Positions 11,760 to 27,700 of a DNA stretch of 64,000 nt are shown piece by piece (within the stretch, counting starts at the first letter, position 1; every line of letters begins with the position of its first letter). The stretch lies in assembly GCA_031213475.1 (NCBI GenBank), contig JARUPZ010000018.1:8010406-8074405 (forward strand), given 5' to 3'. The notes under the pieces are model-generated. The model was not told the DNA's origin, searched no databases, and saw nothing but the letters and a program-made list of their open reading frames with translations. This DNA is from Nereocystis luetkeana. Its lineage: Eukaryota > Sar > Phaeophyceae > Laminariales > Laminariaceae. The translations under genes and the position numbers were made by a program.

Positions 11760-12235
11760 ACTTGAAAAAAAGTGCTGCTTGCTGCTGTACGAACGAGTTA
11801 TATGTTGTCGTGCCGGATGGCGGATGGCAATGGTCGTTTTTCCTGTGTTTCCAGCGTTTTCTTTCATTTATCTCAAAGCCGGTTTTTATTATGCCGCCCT
11901 TGGCAGTGCTGTCGCACTAACAGCCTCGAGTTGCATACCGGTACGCGTTCAGCCATTACGGGCATGCGTTGAGCCACCGGCGGGCGTCGGTCTGCCGCGG
12001 CCAAGCCCCCCTTGCATTGGCAATAATATTATACTCTTTTTAGATAGTACCCGGCAAGATATTACGTCAGACAAACAAACTGGTTAGAGATCAGACGAAG
12101 AGCCCACCATGGCGAGCCGAGTTCACAACTGCGTAGGACGAGAAGTTTTTCCAGGAATGCTCCCTCGCTCTGTGTATGCTTGGACCTGCAGGTAGCGACT
12201 GACTATGAATAACCTAAAAAGGTCGCGGAGGCGGT
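11760..12235. other. No gene recognised
   Basis: Short open frames only. A 110-codon frame (11755-12087) contains hydrophobic runs but no exon borders or homologue elsewhere in the window. Confidence 0.3.
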
Positions 12236-12237
12236 GG

Positions 12238-12607
12238 GGTGATACACTACTGTAGCTCCGCGGTCTGTGGTGCCCAGCACCATAATTTTTTCATGCTGGA
12301 TTCAATTTCAGGGTTGCGACGTTTTTTCTTTTCTTGCCATTCGACGATTTTTTACCGTTCGACGATTTCTGACCGTTTACGGTTCGCGCTTCACGCTCAC
12401 GGCCTCCGGCGGCTACGTGGAGGTGGTGAGGTGGTAGTGGAGGGTGATATAGCTCCTCGGTCTATGGTGCCCAGCCCCATGATTTCGATGCTGGGTTCAG
12501 TTCTTGGATTGCGACGTTTTTAGTTTTCATCCGGCGGGTTCTTGACCGTTCGATGATTTCTACCCGTGTACGGTTCGCGCTTCGCGCTCACGGCCTCCGG
12601 CGGCTGG
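12238..12607 (+). repeat. Direct tandem duplication, period about 205 bp
   Basis: Two copies begin with GTGATA..AGCTCC at about 12239 and 12444. Both end in CTCACGGCCTCCGGCGGCT, and both include TTGCGACGTTTTT and short internal TTCGACGATTTCT repeats. Confidence 0.75.
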
Positions 12608-12609
12608 TT

Positions 12610-13364
12610 ATATTTCTGCACCTTGTGGGTGGGAACAGGATCTCCAATGGGACCTGGTCCGGGTGGGATCAGGAGAGCCAAGCGGGGGCCAGTTCGGTTT
12701 CCCCGTTTTTAATGGAGAATATTCCCAGAAACGTACGTACGTGTCTACACCATGAACTGGCCACGGCAAAATGCAAACTGGCAACTAACACCACGAACAA
12801 CTTTCATTATTTTCAATAGTAACGTGATACGAACAACGTAAGAAGTTACTGCTGTAGTAGTGATTCCGGGCATCAGCTATTAATAGTCGCCTCGCAGGAT
12901 CGCAGATTATACATTGGCTGTTGGGCGCCCGCAGTAAAGAATCATTATGTTGATTGAATAGGCTTAGATCGGCGCGAACAAGAACACAAATGGGCTAAGA
13001 AACACGGCTTAACAGTGGGACCAACTCTAAGTCCTGTACAATAGAGTTGTATGAAGGTCGGAACAAAATAAGACAGCCTGGACATTAAGTTGACGTTTCT
13101 GGACACCGCGATCCGTATTTCCCGGTCTAGCGGTAATTGCCCGACGAGTTTATTGCAGGGACGTCGAAACTAGACTCTGGAGATCGTCGCCTTCATTCAA
13201 TCCCTCGCTGCTGTTCGGTGTTCGATAGTCGTCGTGGGGGGGGCACTGATCCAAAGCCGAACGAAAAATGTGCGACTACCAAAGTTCTCGTTCTACTAAG
13301 ACGTTATCTACTTTTTTCCCTTAAACTTCGCAATAAGATATCGCTATCAGCACTGCAGCAGTAG
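12610..13364. other. No gene recognised
   Basis: Only short frames and no repeat that I can match elsewhere in the window. It leads directly into the CTA array. Confidence 0.3.
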
Positions 13365-14564
<1,200 letters not shown>

Positions 14565-15622
14565 GTTGTACCAGGTAATGTTAGTGTTTTATTATTATAA
14601 TGGATGGACGGCTGCAGGACGAAACCGACGAGGGCACGAACAAGAGAACTATCAACTGAAACCGATGAGTGTTACTCAGGTACTCGCCATCTGCGCCGCG
14701 GCTCTTACTGCTACTGTTGTGTACAGTGAAATTTGCTGAAAACGACTGCCGGAAGGCCAGAACGAATCGGGTAGGTTTGTGTGCATGGGGCCAGCGGGGG
14801 AGTTGATTTTAGTTCCCTCCCCAAAAAAACGTGTTTTTTTCTGCAGTGGGAGGGAACACGCTGGGGATTTTGTGTGGAAAATCTGGGAAAAAGGCTGTTT
14901 TCCGGATAATTTGGGTTCTCGGTGGGGAAATACGCGTCCCTGAAAACCACTGCCCGAACATGAAGCATACGTGTAATGCCTGGAAGGGGTGTGTGGCGGT
15001 GATGGGTTGCGCACGCTGCCTCCTTGGAAAACTCTTCGTCTAATCGTTCCTCGGTCATTGTTCCTGTGATCGCGAGCACCTCTACTTCACTACAACAAGC
15101 CCCGAGCCGCGCGCGCGCTGTGAACCAGCGGACAGCTATATAAAGCTGCACTTTTCGGCGCCATATGTGGTGAGAGGTACCAAGATGCCCAAGCATACCT
15201 CTCAGGCACATACAGCAGGCAGACGTTGCAGCAGAGGCAACGATACGCTTGAGTTCTTTCATTTTTGATCGCGACAGTAGCTCCAAGGGATCTAACCAGA
15301 CAGCTACTACTACCCCATTTATTTATGAGACTCTATCACGGAATACATACAGTATCGATAGGCGAAGGTACCCTCCAGCAGAGGCCCAGCCGAGGCAACA
15401 TATATAGTCGCTTGTGGTGGTGCCGCGAATATCATATTTGTTTTCCCACCATCATATTGTCGAGCTCTCTTACAGCTCTTCGTACTGCTGTTGTTGTCGC
15501 TGTTGTTGTGTTATCTTAATGGTACCGTAGTTGTCGTTTTTTTTTGCGAGTGAGTGTGATCGCTGCGCCATAATTTCGCCTTCACTCTGAGCGTTTGTTC
15601 AAATCGGTACGGTCGATCGCAG
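14565..15622. other. Region upstream of the first recognised exon of gene A
   Basis: The start codon and N-terminal exon(s) of gene A should lie here or further upstream, but I could not identify them. A GCGCC.TATGTG|GTGAG donor-like site at about 15158-15172 resembles one at 45623-45636 upstream of gene B. The frame in front of it is open for about 40 codons here but has no ATG. A minus-strand frame of 191 codons (14711-15286) has no recognisable domain. Confidence 0.3.
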
Positions 15623-15702
15623 GAGACCTGCGGAGGTCGTGCCGCAGCACAAGGGCAGGGCAGTTGCGCTCTACTCGGGCTTGATTATCGCCATCTTTGG
15701 AT
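15623..15702 (+). CDS. Gene A exon: juxtamembrane segment and TM1
   Basis: 80 nt between CGCAG and GTGAGC. It starts with one leftover base, then reads RPAEVVPQHKGRAVALYSG and LIIAIFG, ending in phase 1. Gene B has the same 80-nt exon with PAEVVPQHK conserved. The leftover T joins the next exon's AC to make Tyr. Confidence 0.8.
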
Positions 15703-18700
15703 GTGAGCCGGGAGCCATATTCATTCGCCATGCGGTCTGAATCTATCAGCGAAATCATTCATTCGTTCCCACGAGCGCATCACCTCACCTACCTGTGGCT
15801 GATGGGCGGTAACGTCCCCTCGGTAGAGTGCCCGTGCAAATTGCACAATAATTCGTACCGGTCTTGTACAACAACAGTAGTAGAGTGTACATACACACTT
15901 GTGTGCTTAACTCTCGTCTACCACAGGTTAGGTGTCAGGTACCCCTGGTGCGAAACATCAATTATTTTGCTTCCCCATACACTGCTACTTTACTGCTGTG
16001 TATACCGGTCGCCTGTTATTTGCAAGGATCTGGTACTTACTTGTACATTGTTGTATGTACATACGAAGTAGACTATTTATACTACCTTACTGTACCCCTG
16101 CTGTATTACTGCACTCATTGGCGGCACCGAGACCGTGGAAACTCGGGGAAATAGATTGCAAGCCTGCCACGGTTGGGTATAATATGTCGAGCCACGTGAA
16201 GCGTGGGATGGGCAGTCCGTTGCAGTCGCCTCCATCCAGAGACCAAACCCCTCTTACACATTGTTCTGGGATGAGAGTGAAACCTCCACCACTGCATCTG
16301 TATAGATGTACATCCTGCCAATAGGTTGATGGTAGAACGACGAGTGTTCTAATGATAGTATTTGGAGTCGTTACGGCAGGCGCACCACGTGGAGGTTGGG
16401 CTCCAGGGACTATAATAGCTCCAACATGCACGTTTTACTAGGCGAGACAGTAAAAAAACACCGATTGATACACGTACGTACACAACTACTGCTGTAATGT
16501 AATAACACGGGTATTTTTCATTTTCCTTTTAGTTTAACATATTATATAATAATTCCGGTGTCCTGCAGCATCATGTGAGCTGGTTTATTTCTGTAGGGGT
16601 TGCACGTTTTGGGTCAAAGGTTTCTGACCGACTGAGTTCCCTAAGTAAGTCCGAAGTGAGGAACCAGCAGTTGGGATGAAAACATTACTCGTATATTCGT
16701 TTTAGGACTAGCGCATAGAATTGCCGGTCAGGTGGCGCGAACAATTTTCTTTGAAGTACTGTATCGGGTGAGATATTGAGCCCCTAACGTGAGGGGCTCA
16801 GGAACTTCTGGTGCACCCCTACCGTGGGATGGCTATATATAGCCGAACGGCCCGAAGCACCTACCCGGCGCACTCCGTTTGCGATATCTACCCGATGCCA
16901 TGCATGTTGTTGGTATCCTACTGACCTCATGAACAGCGGAACAACATGCCATATACCAACGGTTGGTTGGAGATATGTCAGAGATGTGGCGTCGTCGAAT
17001 TTCATTGGTCAGACGCAGACTACAGCAGTAGGAGGCGTTCTTGACATAAAACCGCTATTTCTACCCATCGGCATCCCGAACATCCGGTGTCTATGCCAAT
17101 TCTTCATGATTATTCATGCTATCAACAGGATATCCAATTTTCCTACTTGAAAACTGCCTTCCACGTAGAATGGCAATCGAAATGATTATTATTTGTTTGT
17201 AGTAAGACACGAATTTCCTTCACAGGCAACATTTACACAGTAAAACGTACCGGTACCTGGTACCACCGTAGTCATTCGTAACAACAGCTGTTGATCAAGC
17301 AAATTAAAGTCTAAATCAGCAGAGACAGTATCGAGATATAGAAAATCCGATAAAATCGCCCCTAGATATTGTTTTCTTCTATCTTCTGGGAACGAGTCTG
17401 CCAAAAAAGCTGATCTTGATTTCGTTCAGTGGAATCGATACCATCAATACATAATTCGTATATACATTCTACAGGAGGCTAATTTTTTTTGACTGCGAGG
17501 GATGCAACTCCTGAAAACAAAAAGGAATAATTTCGATTCTCGTTTTCATCGAAAATACCTCGTACAAATATCAAATAGGAAAATCGGCTGTTCTACGGTA
17601 GAGAGATACACAGGTTACTACGTGTTTCCAAACCACAAGACTTAGTCCGGCAAAATACATCGGAAACATGTGTAGCAAGGGGACCAGACAATGCAATGCA
17701 ACGCCAGCGCACTTATCTAGAAGGACTTCCATGGTGCCCCGGTGGTTTTCCATCCGAACTGTCATAGGGATTCTATGGTGCTTCCGTGGTGTTTACGTGG
17801 GGACGTGTTGCAGCAGCGTGAGCCTTCGACCCCCCAGATACGCCGGGACCGCAATTCCCGAGACTGCCTGCCAAGTTTTACTGTAGTGAGTTCGTTGATA
17901 GATTCATACATTTTGGTAGGCTATCTCCGAGCGAGAGAATGGCCAGAATGCGTCATGTTTCCAGTATTTCAGTTGTAAGAGCAAGCAACACGGTTGACTA
18001 ACGAGGAACCAAGCGCGTGGCGAACGATATGTATGCACGAAAGGTGGGTGGGCACGTGACCGATGGAGGTATTGTTTGACAGGTGGATAGAGGGTTTGAG
18101 TTGTAACGTTCTTCTTTGGAGATGGTGTTTAGTATACACTATCAATATATAGGTTGACGACATGTTGTGGTTTCAAGACTTTCCGAATTAAGAGGAATCC
18201 TCTACGTAGAAAGCCTCCATTGTTGAGGCAGCAAGACTCTCAAAGCTCAATCCCTGCGTAAACAATGGGCCCTCCACATAGCACTGATCCGGAAAATTGC
18301 TACGTTTCAGTGCATCAAATATTAGAGCCACCGCGCTGCAACACCTGCCGGTTTGACGCACAACTATCTTCACCACAAAAAGGGCATCCCCGTCATCGCC
18401 AGGTAACAGCATGTATGCCTTCCTCCTCCAGTTTAAATCGTCGGCCCGGCGTTGCGACACACCTCTCCTGCGCGACCCACTATCGCAGGCCCGAGGCGGT
18501 GACCTCCTGCTGTTAGGTGCGCCTTTCATTCAACATATTCTCCTTTCCTTCTCGGCCTTACCTCCATGGGAGTTCCATAAGACTTCGACGATGCTTCAAT
18601 GATGATTCCATGTTTCTGAATCCATGATGCTTCCCTGGTGCTTTTATGGCGCTTCCATAGTGCTTCCATGGGACTTCCATGGTGTTTCCATCCTGGTTCC

Positions 18701-21700
18701 AGAGCGTTTCTGTGGTGCCTCCACTGTTCTAGTCAGCCCTGACCTCTATCAGGGAGAAGGGTAGTTCCCTTGTATGTCTAGGGCTTGTCGCCAGAGTGCC
18801 GCCAAGCGTACACTAAAGCGCCTGCGAGCCGGGCATACGGTTCAAGTGCAGGACCTCGAAAATATCAGGCGCCTCCTGTACTCGTGCTAAGCGATCCCCG
18901 GACGGTGTCTAACAAACGCCGACCTTAAGATACGATTGTACCCCTCCGCGTCTTCAGAGAAGGAAGACGAATTTATTCATATACCATGTGTTCGATTGCC
19001 TTAGCACCCTTGGCAACCGAGTCGTTGTAGTTGCTGGTATTTTTCCCGTGATACTGTTTGATTCGATACCTGGTACAGGCCATCCAAATGGGCGAAAATT
19101 TTGGCGGGGTTCGAACCAATTAGTCTACCAACTGTTTTACGCGGTTGTCATATATTTTGAGTATGTATATAGGTATGTGTTACCGGGACGACTGGCACGG
19201 TGGCTACGTACTGATACGGCTGGGTACAGTTCTCAGACCCTAAAAAAGACCCGTTCTCGTTAGATCCCTGAGGCCGGCTCACCTGTTGTTTGAGAATTCG
19301 AGAAGTGCCCTCGTGCAGGGAGGATCGCACCACGCACAAGGTAAATCGATGCGAGGCGGTAGTTACAAGTAGCCACAGTGGCCAATCCACGAAGTATCAG
19401 ACACGACAACGGACACGACGGGCAAGGCAGAGGGCCCAAGGGGTTGGGGGTGGATAGGACGGGTATCGCAGATTACTTGGCTTTGACTTTCTTTAGGCCA
19501 CTTGGTAGCGTTAAGTAAACCTTTTGTGTTCCCGAAACCTCGCAACTGGATCTTTACCCAAGACCGAAGGCGTTTCTACACCGGGGGTCCTCGCTGCCCC
19601 TATAAGATGCGCCCAGAGTGGCCAATAAAAGCTTACCCTCTGCCCATACAAGTAGACCCGACCCGTGACACTGATTAGAACAGTTGTCTCGCGCCTTATT
19701 ATCCTTCTCATAGCGCTGGTCACGACAGTGGCAACGCTTTGAACCATGCACCCTAGCGCCCCTCGCTGCAATAATCACCCCTGCCCGACGCATAGCCATC
19801 GTCGGCGCAAAGCGGGCACTCCGATACTAGCTCGGCGACACCGTGTGCGGATTGCTGCTCGGTCCCCGGCCGTCGGCCTGGCGTTTGTAACACCCCCCCC
19901 GACGCCTACTACTCGGCTTAGGGTGGGCTTACTTGCTGTCACGTCCGCGTTTTGTCCCCAGCACCCTCATCACTGCAACACCTCCCCCGGCCCGGCGCAT
20001 GTCAACGTCGGTTCCAAGTGGGTCGTATGACGATTCATCGATCCTCCGTGCCTCCTCAGCACCCCCATCACTACAACACCCCCCCAGCCCGGCGCATGTG
20101 AACGTCGGTCCCAAGCGGGGGACTCGCTGGGGACCTCGTGTTACGCTTCGCGCTGGGTGCAAGCAATATCTACCTGGTCAGGGAAAGCCCGACATGCTCC
20201 GTACCGGCATTGTAGGGATGCGAGGGTCTATGGTCATACGACTGCGGCCATGCATGATATCGAGTACAGCTCTCCTCCCCCCCCCCCCCAACCCGACGTA
20301 TGTGAGCATCGGTACCTAGCGGGCATATACCGCTGCAGTGCGTGCGCCTTCCTCTTCCGCCCCTCGCCGTCAGCTCGATACTGCAGCGCCCCTCCTTTCC
20401 ACGGTGTTGCCCTTGGACAGTGTTGAGAAGAGCAGCATTCCTGATATTCGTACGTTCTTCGGGCTTCCTTCTCCGCCTATCGCCGTCGGCCCGATGTTGC
20501 AGCCCCCCTCGTTTTTGCGGTGCTGCCCTTGGACGGTGGTCAGAAGAGTGGCGGTCTTGATCATCGTCCGAGGTTCTGCAGCCTTCCCCCTCCGTCCATG
20601 GCCGTCGGTCCGAGGTTGCAGCGCCCCGTCCTCCCTCGGTGCTGAAGTTGAACCGTGGTGAGAAGAGCGGCGGTCCTAACCCTCGTACATTCTTCACGAC
20701 TTGCAACCGCCAGCGCCGTAACCTGCATATCACGCTCGGAGCCTGCACTCACCTGTGAAGAATATATATTTTCTTCCTGCCTTACCTGCATCTGAGGTAG
20801 GAAGCCATTGTCGACGGCTTCCGTCTACACATTGACACTACACGTTTACTCTTTTGGCAAAGCCCCAGACACCACTGTACGCTACCATCGTCCTACCACA
20901 TAACCCTACCTTTAACTGAGAATACATAGAGTTCTGCCAGTCTTTTGTGGTATGGCTATACGTGGCCACACTGCCCACACACTGTTGTGAATTCGCACTT
21001 TGATCCTCTTAAATGTCTGCGCGCTTGACCGTGTCACAACTGTTGTGATGGTTCACCGATTGATATTTAAATATACTTGCGCACTGGACTGTGTCGATAT
21101 TGCAACAGTTCACTTACCGTCGCCACACGTTTCAGGTTTTGCACTGGACTGTGTCGACGCTGCTACCCATCCCTTACCTTCGTCAAGCCTTTCTGACTGT
21201 GCCTTCAACAATCCTTTCTGCAAAGTTAGTATTCATCTGCCTTCCTAGTGCTTGTCGAGATATCTTTAGTTTAATTGTGCCGATAACATATATTTATATA
21301 TATTATGCATTCCTTCCGGCGATGACCTCAAAATGCAACAACTCACGTAGCTTCGCCTGACGTTTTCCTTTACGCACTGGACTATGGCGATGCTGCCACC
21401 ATTCACTTATCTTCGTCAGGCCTTTCTGACTGTGCCTTCAGCAAACCTCTCTAAATAAGTCAGCATCCATCTGCCTCTCTGATGTTTGTTGAGGTGTTTT
21501 TAGTCTATTTGCGCGGATATTCTATTTAGACATATTTTATGCGTTTCTTACGGCGATGATCTCAAATTCCCTGCATTGAGAGTGGATACTCCTAGTGAAT
21601 GTGGAGGAAGATTTTGTACATAGATTTACCACAAGTTGAAACAAGTTCGTGATGAACCCACTTTCTACTTCGGTCTCCTCCTATGGTAAAGAGTTCTATT

Positions 21701-24700
21701 TCGTATACTTCGCGTCCTTCAACCTACTGGCACTGCCCAAAGTTATTATCTGATTTGATTGTGAGTAAGTCGTTTTAAGGTACAGACGTTTACGACACCC
21801 CCTCAGCACGAGCATTGCCCACTGGTGCGACTGCTCCGTGCTATACCCATGGGGGTGCATTTCAGCGTCGATGCCAAGCTGGTTTTACGGTGGCTCACCG
21901 ATCCTCCGTCCCCCCTAGGTTCCCCGTCGCTATAACAATACACCATGTATATATGTGTAGTACCAACTGGCTGAAGGGCGTGTAGTACCAACAAATATCG
22001 CCTCCTTTCATCCCGCACGCAGAAACACTGGTAACATTGAAATGACCAAAATATAAGGGAGATTCAGTAGGTGCTCCGTTCCCGCGAATGGCGTTTCATG
22101 AGTAATCTTGCGCCCCCTATGTATGGTGTGAATGACCTGTAACAAGCTGCATGTGCTACAATAGGAACACGCTCAATGGGAAAAAACTACAGTTTGTGCC
22201 CAGGTAGTTGATAGGTCCCCGACTACGCCAGGCGTGGATACCCAAACTAAACCAACGCCTTACCGACCTTGTCATTTCACCCTTGCTGGCCTTTTCCCGG
22301 TGACGTTATTTTCGGGCAGACGGTGGTTACCTTGTGTACCACGCGGTGAAGGCGGCTGAAAACCCAAGCACGTCTTATGTGTTGTCGGTGAGCTTACACG
22401 CAGTAGAGAGCGCGACGCAGTTCGCACTGAACTATTACGGGGGACCATAGTTAATAGGACCAAATTTTGTTAGTAAAAATGGTTAAATATATAGGTTTTT
22501 ATGTATACCATATGTCCTGTTAACTATGGTCCCCCGTACTAGATGAAGGGGATGGGGGGTGAAACGTACCTGACATGTCTTTCGGCCTTTTCTGTCTGCA
22601 TCATGACTCTCGCAAGTTTCCGCGTGTGCCTAGTTATACTACAGTACTGTCTACGACGTATATATCATACCAGGTACGTATTAATTATGTTTATTCGTTC
22701 TGGTTTAAAGAAGCCGTCGTCAACTGTGAGTTTTCCGCACCAATCTGGAGGATCAGTCGTCCGGGTTGCACGTGTTTTGCAACAAGTACGCCGGGTATAC
22801 CACGGCGAAAACTTGCGCGCGGTGACCAACAAAATTCAATACCATCTAGGCAGAGAGATTTCCTGCATAAGCAACGGTGTGGTGTTCCTTGCGCAACTAA
22901 ATGTAGACAAAGCACCCTTCCTCCCCTGCCTTACTTCGTTTTGGTGTCCTTTGTGACGTCACAGAACAATGCGTACAAGTATCCAGACATCTACGTGTGC
23001 TTGTACGACTTTTACGGGTGTGATGGCGAGGAATTGGAGGAGGGCTGCATGCGCTCCGCACAAGGCACGGAGGGGGGAAGTTCTAGGGCCGTGTTCAATT
23101 ACGGCATGGACAACGCGCAAGAACTCAAAACTGACGCGTTCCTGACTGACGAGGTAATCCGGGCCTGTTCTTCTGTTCGAGCGGTTGGACAGCGCTGTCA
23201 TGCTCGTAGTGCGGTGGCCAATCGCAGGAATAGTGATCAGATACTTCCAGGCGGTGTGACACTGTCTTACTAGATACATGTCTTAAGACTAGCACCCGCA
23301 ACCCAATGGAAGCGCGCATGCCGAATGCCTCGGCAATATGGGGAATGCGTTATTGCCTCTGCTACAATATGCCTGAATCCGGGAGGTGCCCGTTTTTGGT
23401 CCCACGACAATGACTACCCTTGGCGCATGCCAATGCGCGGCCTCGTGTGTTCGTGTTGCTTCGGCTCTGGTTGCAGAGAGGCTGGTGCGTTACCTTCGCT
23501 ACTTCGGAGATAGTGTTTTTCGAGGGCAAGCGGGACCCCGAAGATTACATTGACCTAAACGTAAGGGAACTGACACGCATGAAGTCACGCAAACACCAGG
23601 TGTAGCCATTGAGCGGGACAATTCGCGCTTTTACGTCGGGTGCGACGTCGTTTAGCCGATATTGAGCCCCGTTTTAAGAAAGTAATGCACTGCCGGTAGC
23701 TATGTCCTATTCGAAGGCATGTATCGCCACCTCGGTGGCGCGTCGTTTGGTGACAATGCCATCGGCTTATTTATGGTGTCTGGGGTAATCCAGGTCTACC
23801 CATGGATGTATGGGAAGCATGTTGCTACTCGGACGGAAATAGGCTTCGGACTTAGAGACCTGGGGACACGACCGACTATGGCGCAGATATAATATATACA
23901 TTTTACCTGCGTGTGCTTCTGGGGGTCCACCCCTCTAGCCGTGTGTGTAGCGATGCTGGCCACTGGCTCCTGTTGAGTGCAGGGGTATAGTTGTAGGTAT
24001 TCGCTTCTTTACGCAAGCTTAAGGTAGGCAAATCACACGTTGTCCTTCTACGAGAGCGTTTACAACTTTCCTACACTAATTATCTGTTTATCGTGGCTAT
24101 GGTGCGTTGTGACTCTGTGGTCGGCTCGACGAAAGATGTTCTGGTACCCGGGTGGGGGCGCAAACCTTTCGACGACATGCATCGGCCAGGAGGGGGAGTG
24201 GGAATCTCACAGGTATACGTTTTCCGCGGTTCTCAGTCTGCAACACATACGAGCACCATCACATTTATGACCGTCGTTCACACTCTGTAGTAATACCACG
24301 ATGTATGTGTGTGTCAATCAAGGACATGGTAGGAATGGTTATAGGGTTCTGAGGGGCTTTTGTCTTCGTTTTTTCCCCCCATCTGTGGAGTCTTCTTCGA
24401 GACTACTACTCTTCACTGCACATGTGGCCTTTTGACACGTTAGCTGAACCATCTCGTGCCTTGCGTCGTGCCGCCGCCGTGACAGCGAGAGCGTATTCGT
24501 CTCCTTACGCGATGCAGATACCGGTATCTACTCGGCCGGTATTCAAGTGCCTTATTCCTGCAGAACGAGTGAGTCCGACAGTCACACCTTCAACTATATG
24601 GTGAGCACATCGGCACAATAACGCCTTGCTACTCCATATTTCTTGGTGTTTTCTATTACGGGGGACCATATTAAGTACCAGGGTAGGGCTTACGGTACAC

Positions 24701-27700
24701 ACAAAAACCTATATATTTCGCTATTTTTACCAACACTATTTGGTCCTATTTACTATGGCCCCCCGTAATAGACGTCGAGATGGTGGTGACGTGTCTATCA
24801 TGTCTGAGTTCGTTCGAGTTCGGAACCCCCCACCGAGAATCTCGGCAGCTCGACGTCTTTCACGGGGGGACTCGTCATATCGGGGTAATGCCTTGTGAGT
24901 GTTGTCTTCGACGTACGATGCGTGCATGTATACATGATGCTTGTTTCCTTCCCCAGAGCTACTGAGCCTAACCAGAGCTAACTGAAAGGCGGTCTTGGAG
25001 GTACTATTATCAACCATAACCCTTCGTACTTACCGCTGCGGCCATGGTTTATCCAGGGAGTCGGGCTAACGAAAGAGATTAAAATCAGGAGCGACAATAC
25101 GGCATCGTACAAGGCGGTGGCAACATCATCATTCCTTCAGAAGGACAAGGTGGGCACCTCTCTAGGTCACTTAATCGATACTCAATGCACAAGGGCTTTA
25201 ACCGAACCCTCTGTCTGTTGGGCACACCAAGCGAAGGGCTTCTTCAGACAATGTTTTGAAGATTGGTACGTACCACACCAGTAGTCGGTATTCATTTAGT
25301 CGCTTCTCGACATAAATTTTATATGGTACAAGAGTAAGTGCAGGAGGTGTTATGTTCTCTGTATTTTTACGAGTAGTCTCAGAGTAGACATACATGGCTT
25401 GATGCACGACAGACATCAGTTGATTGCGTCCTGCGCACTCGTAACCTCAAGCGCCCGAAGCCTCAGCTCCGTCAGCAGTTTTGAAGATACTAAGTACTTT
25501 CGACTGGACTGCAGGCTTGTGGATTGTTCAAGCATATAACCGTGAAACTTGAAAACCTATGATAAAGTGGTTGGAAGTTGGGGGGTCGCAGATACTATTC
25601 TTATACCAAAAATGAGGGTCATGCTTTGTTTAATTTTAGGGTATTACAAGGCGCTTCGCTCCGCGGGCTCGCTCAGTAAGGAAAAAAGTACACCAAATTA
25701 AGCGAAGCGAACAGAGGTCCACGATTGAATTTAGTTTTTTGAAGGATTGTAATTGCAAACCGGCGGCTTGATAATGCCAAGAGTCCCGCCGCCATGCTTC
25801 AGGAAAAAACAGCTCCGACGTCAGCTCGGACGCCACATAATACGCTTCGCGTCGCGGATGTCGTACGTACGTTCATACCCCAGGTAGGGTACTGCTGCTG
25901 TACTTATTTTCTTATTTTGATATGCTCTATGTCTGTACTCGTATGTACGAAGAAAGCAAAAGCACAGCACGGCACAGCAGCAAAAACAATGAAAATGAAA
26001 CCGAAAATCGGGAAAAAAATGAAATCCCCATCCCCTCTCGTGCAATAATGTTCTGCCTGATTGGAACACCTTACACCCGGTCGAAACAAAGAAAATAAAA
26101 AATCACACAGAAGAGCTTGCCTCGCAGCCTCGTACGCCGCCCACCCCTCTCGCGACCACCTCGCCACCCATTCGGTCCGGGAAAAGCTTTTATCACTCTC
26201 TGCCACAATCAGCCCCGTCGCCCTCCTCGCGTGAAGCTCGGTGCTCACCGTGGCCGTCGTTCGCCAGATCGATAACGTTGGTGTTCAAACTGCCCAGCTC
26301 CCTCTTTCAACTTCAGCGTGGTCGCAAAAATAAGCACCGCTTGAACATTATCTTGCCATCCTTAACGACCTTTATCACTCGTACATACTCTATCAAAAAT
26401 CACAAACGGAAGCCAGACAAAGCCCGTTCATGCATCCCTCGTGTCTCGAGGCACACGCGACGCCTAGGCACGAAAGCGGCGACCGCGCTCCTTGCAACCC
26501 CCCTTCTACCCGCCGGCATTCGCTGACACCCGCGACGGTGCCGGGTCCTCCCGCCGTGCCGTACTCGAAGTAAACGCACGCACACGAAACAAAAGACGAA
26601 GAAAGGAAGAAAGGACGTGTCAAGAGAAATGAAGAAAACCAAGAACTGCTGGAAAGGTCCGGCAAGTAATGAAAGGAGGCGGTTTGGAAGTGGGAGCTCT
26701 GAGAGGCCAGGGATGTGCCAACCGAGCACGCTCAGGGGTTGTGATTGAAGTATGTAGTTCTATAACTGATCTCGAACGCCCGGCATGAGCCTCTCTTTCG
26801 ACCACTCTGCTCTACTCCACTCTGCTTCTTTTCGCTTCTACTTTGTCTTGCGCGAATAATCTACACCCTGGGTCCGGGTCTCCAGCACATCATGGGATTT
26901 CTACGTCAATGATCATATGAGAGCCCGAAGCTTCCAGACTACACACCCACAGTGGTTCCACAGCGTCTGCCTTGAGGATATCAAGTCGATGCACCACTGC
27001 TCCATCAACTCTACGCGTGTACGCGTATACCCTGGCACACTGGCGATACATTCGTCATTTGGCGAGACCAACCGTGTTGTGCGTACATAAACATTTGACT
27101 CGGTCGACAATCATGTACGCTCTACAGAAACATTCTTGATGCAGCATGCCTCGGCGCAATGTTTCCGTCAATACGCAAGGATCGAGAGGAGAGTGGCATA
27201 CCACACTGCTCAACGACTAATAGCGGCTAGCTGGGCGATACGGCGCACGCCTATGCGTAGGACGAAACCTGTTCCAAACGAGTTGTACTATACTTACGTA
27301 TTGGCCTATTCCGAACGGTGGCAAGAAACAACAACGTGCCCTACTCAGCCCTTATCCAGACGCCTTGCTCGCGACCCTTTTCTCGGTAGAGAGACGTTCA
27401 CATCACAGGAATCGCGAGCCCCTACGCCTGGCTGTCCATGGAAATAGCCCAGGAAGAAAACTCGCTGGAGGAGATCACGGAGATTGACCCCCTCAATATC
27501 GCTGAGATGCTCGGAAACGTTGGCGGGTTTTGGGGTGAGTCGAGAGACAAGCGGAATCGAAGGTGCTCATAGCGGTGTGATTATGTTTCGTGTTGCTAGG
27601 TTTTGGCGCAACTGTTCCTTTTAGATTTCCAGTGTTGTTATCACTACAGCAACAGTCACATAACCTTTCTGTAGTGGATGCTTCAAGCAGCAACGGGTGA

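Larger units (their letters stand above)
15703..22319 (+). other. Gene A first recognised intron, 6.6 kb, repeat-filled
   Basis: The interval between the TM1 exon and the next in-phase exon. It contains no exon shared with gene B, whose corresponding intron is 5.6 kb. Contents: a degenerate 12-bp repeat near 18600, C-rich tandem repeats at 19.7-20.7 kb, a tandem duplication at 21.0-21.6 kb, and several unexplained stretches (15.7-18.5 kb, 18.7-19.7 kb) with only short frames. Confidence 0.65.

Noticed and set aside
14711-15286. 191-codon minus-strand gene
   Set aside because: No recognisable domain or splice-bordered homologue. It covers repeat-like sequence with short inverted repeats.
27409-27534. 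Shorter version of the gene A pre-TM2 exon using the AG at 27407-27408
   Set aside because: It would break phase with the upstream exon. The acceptor at 27389 keeps phase and equals the B exon length.
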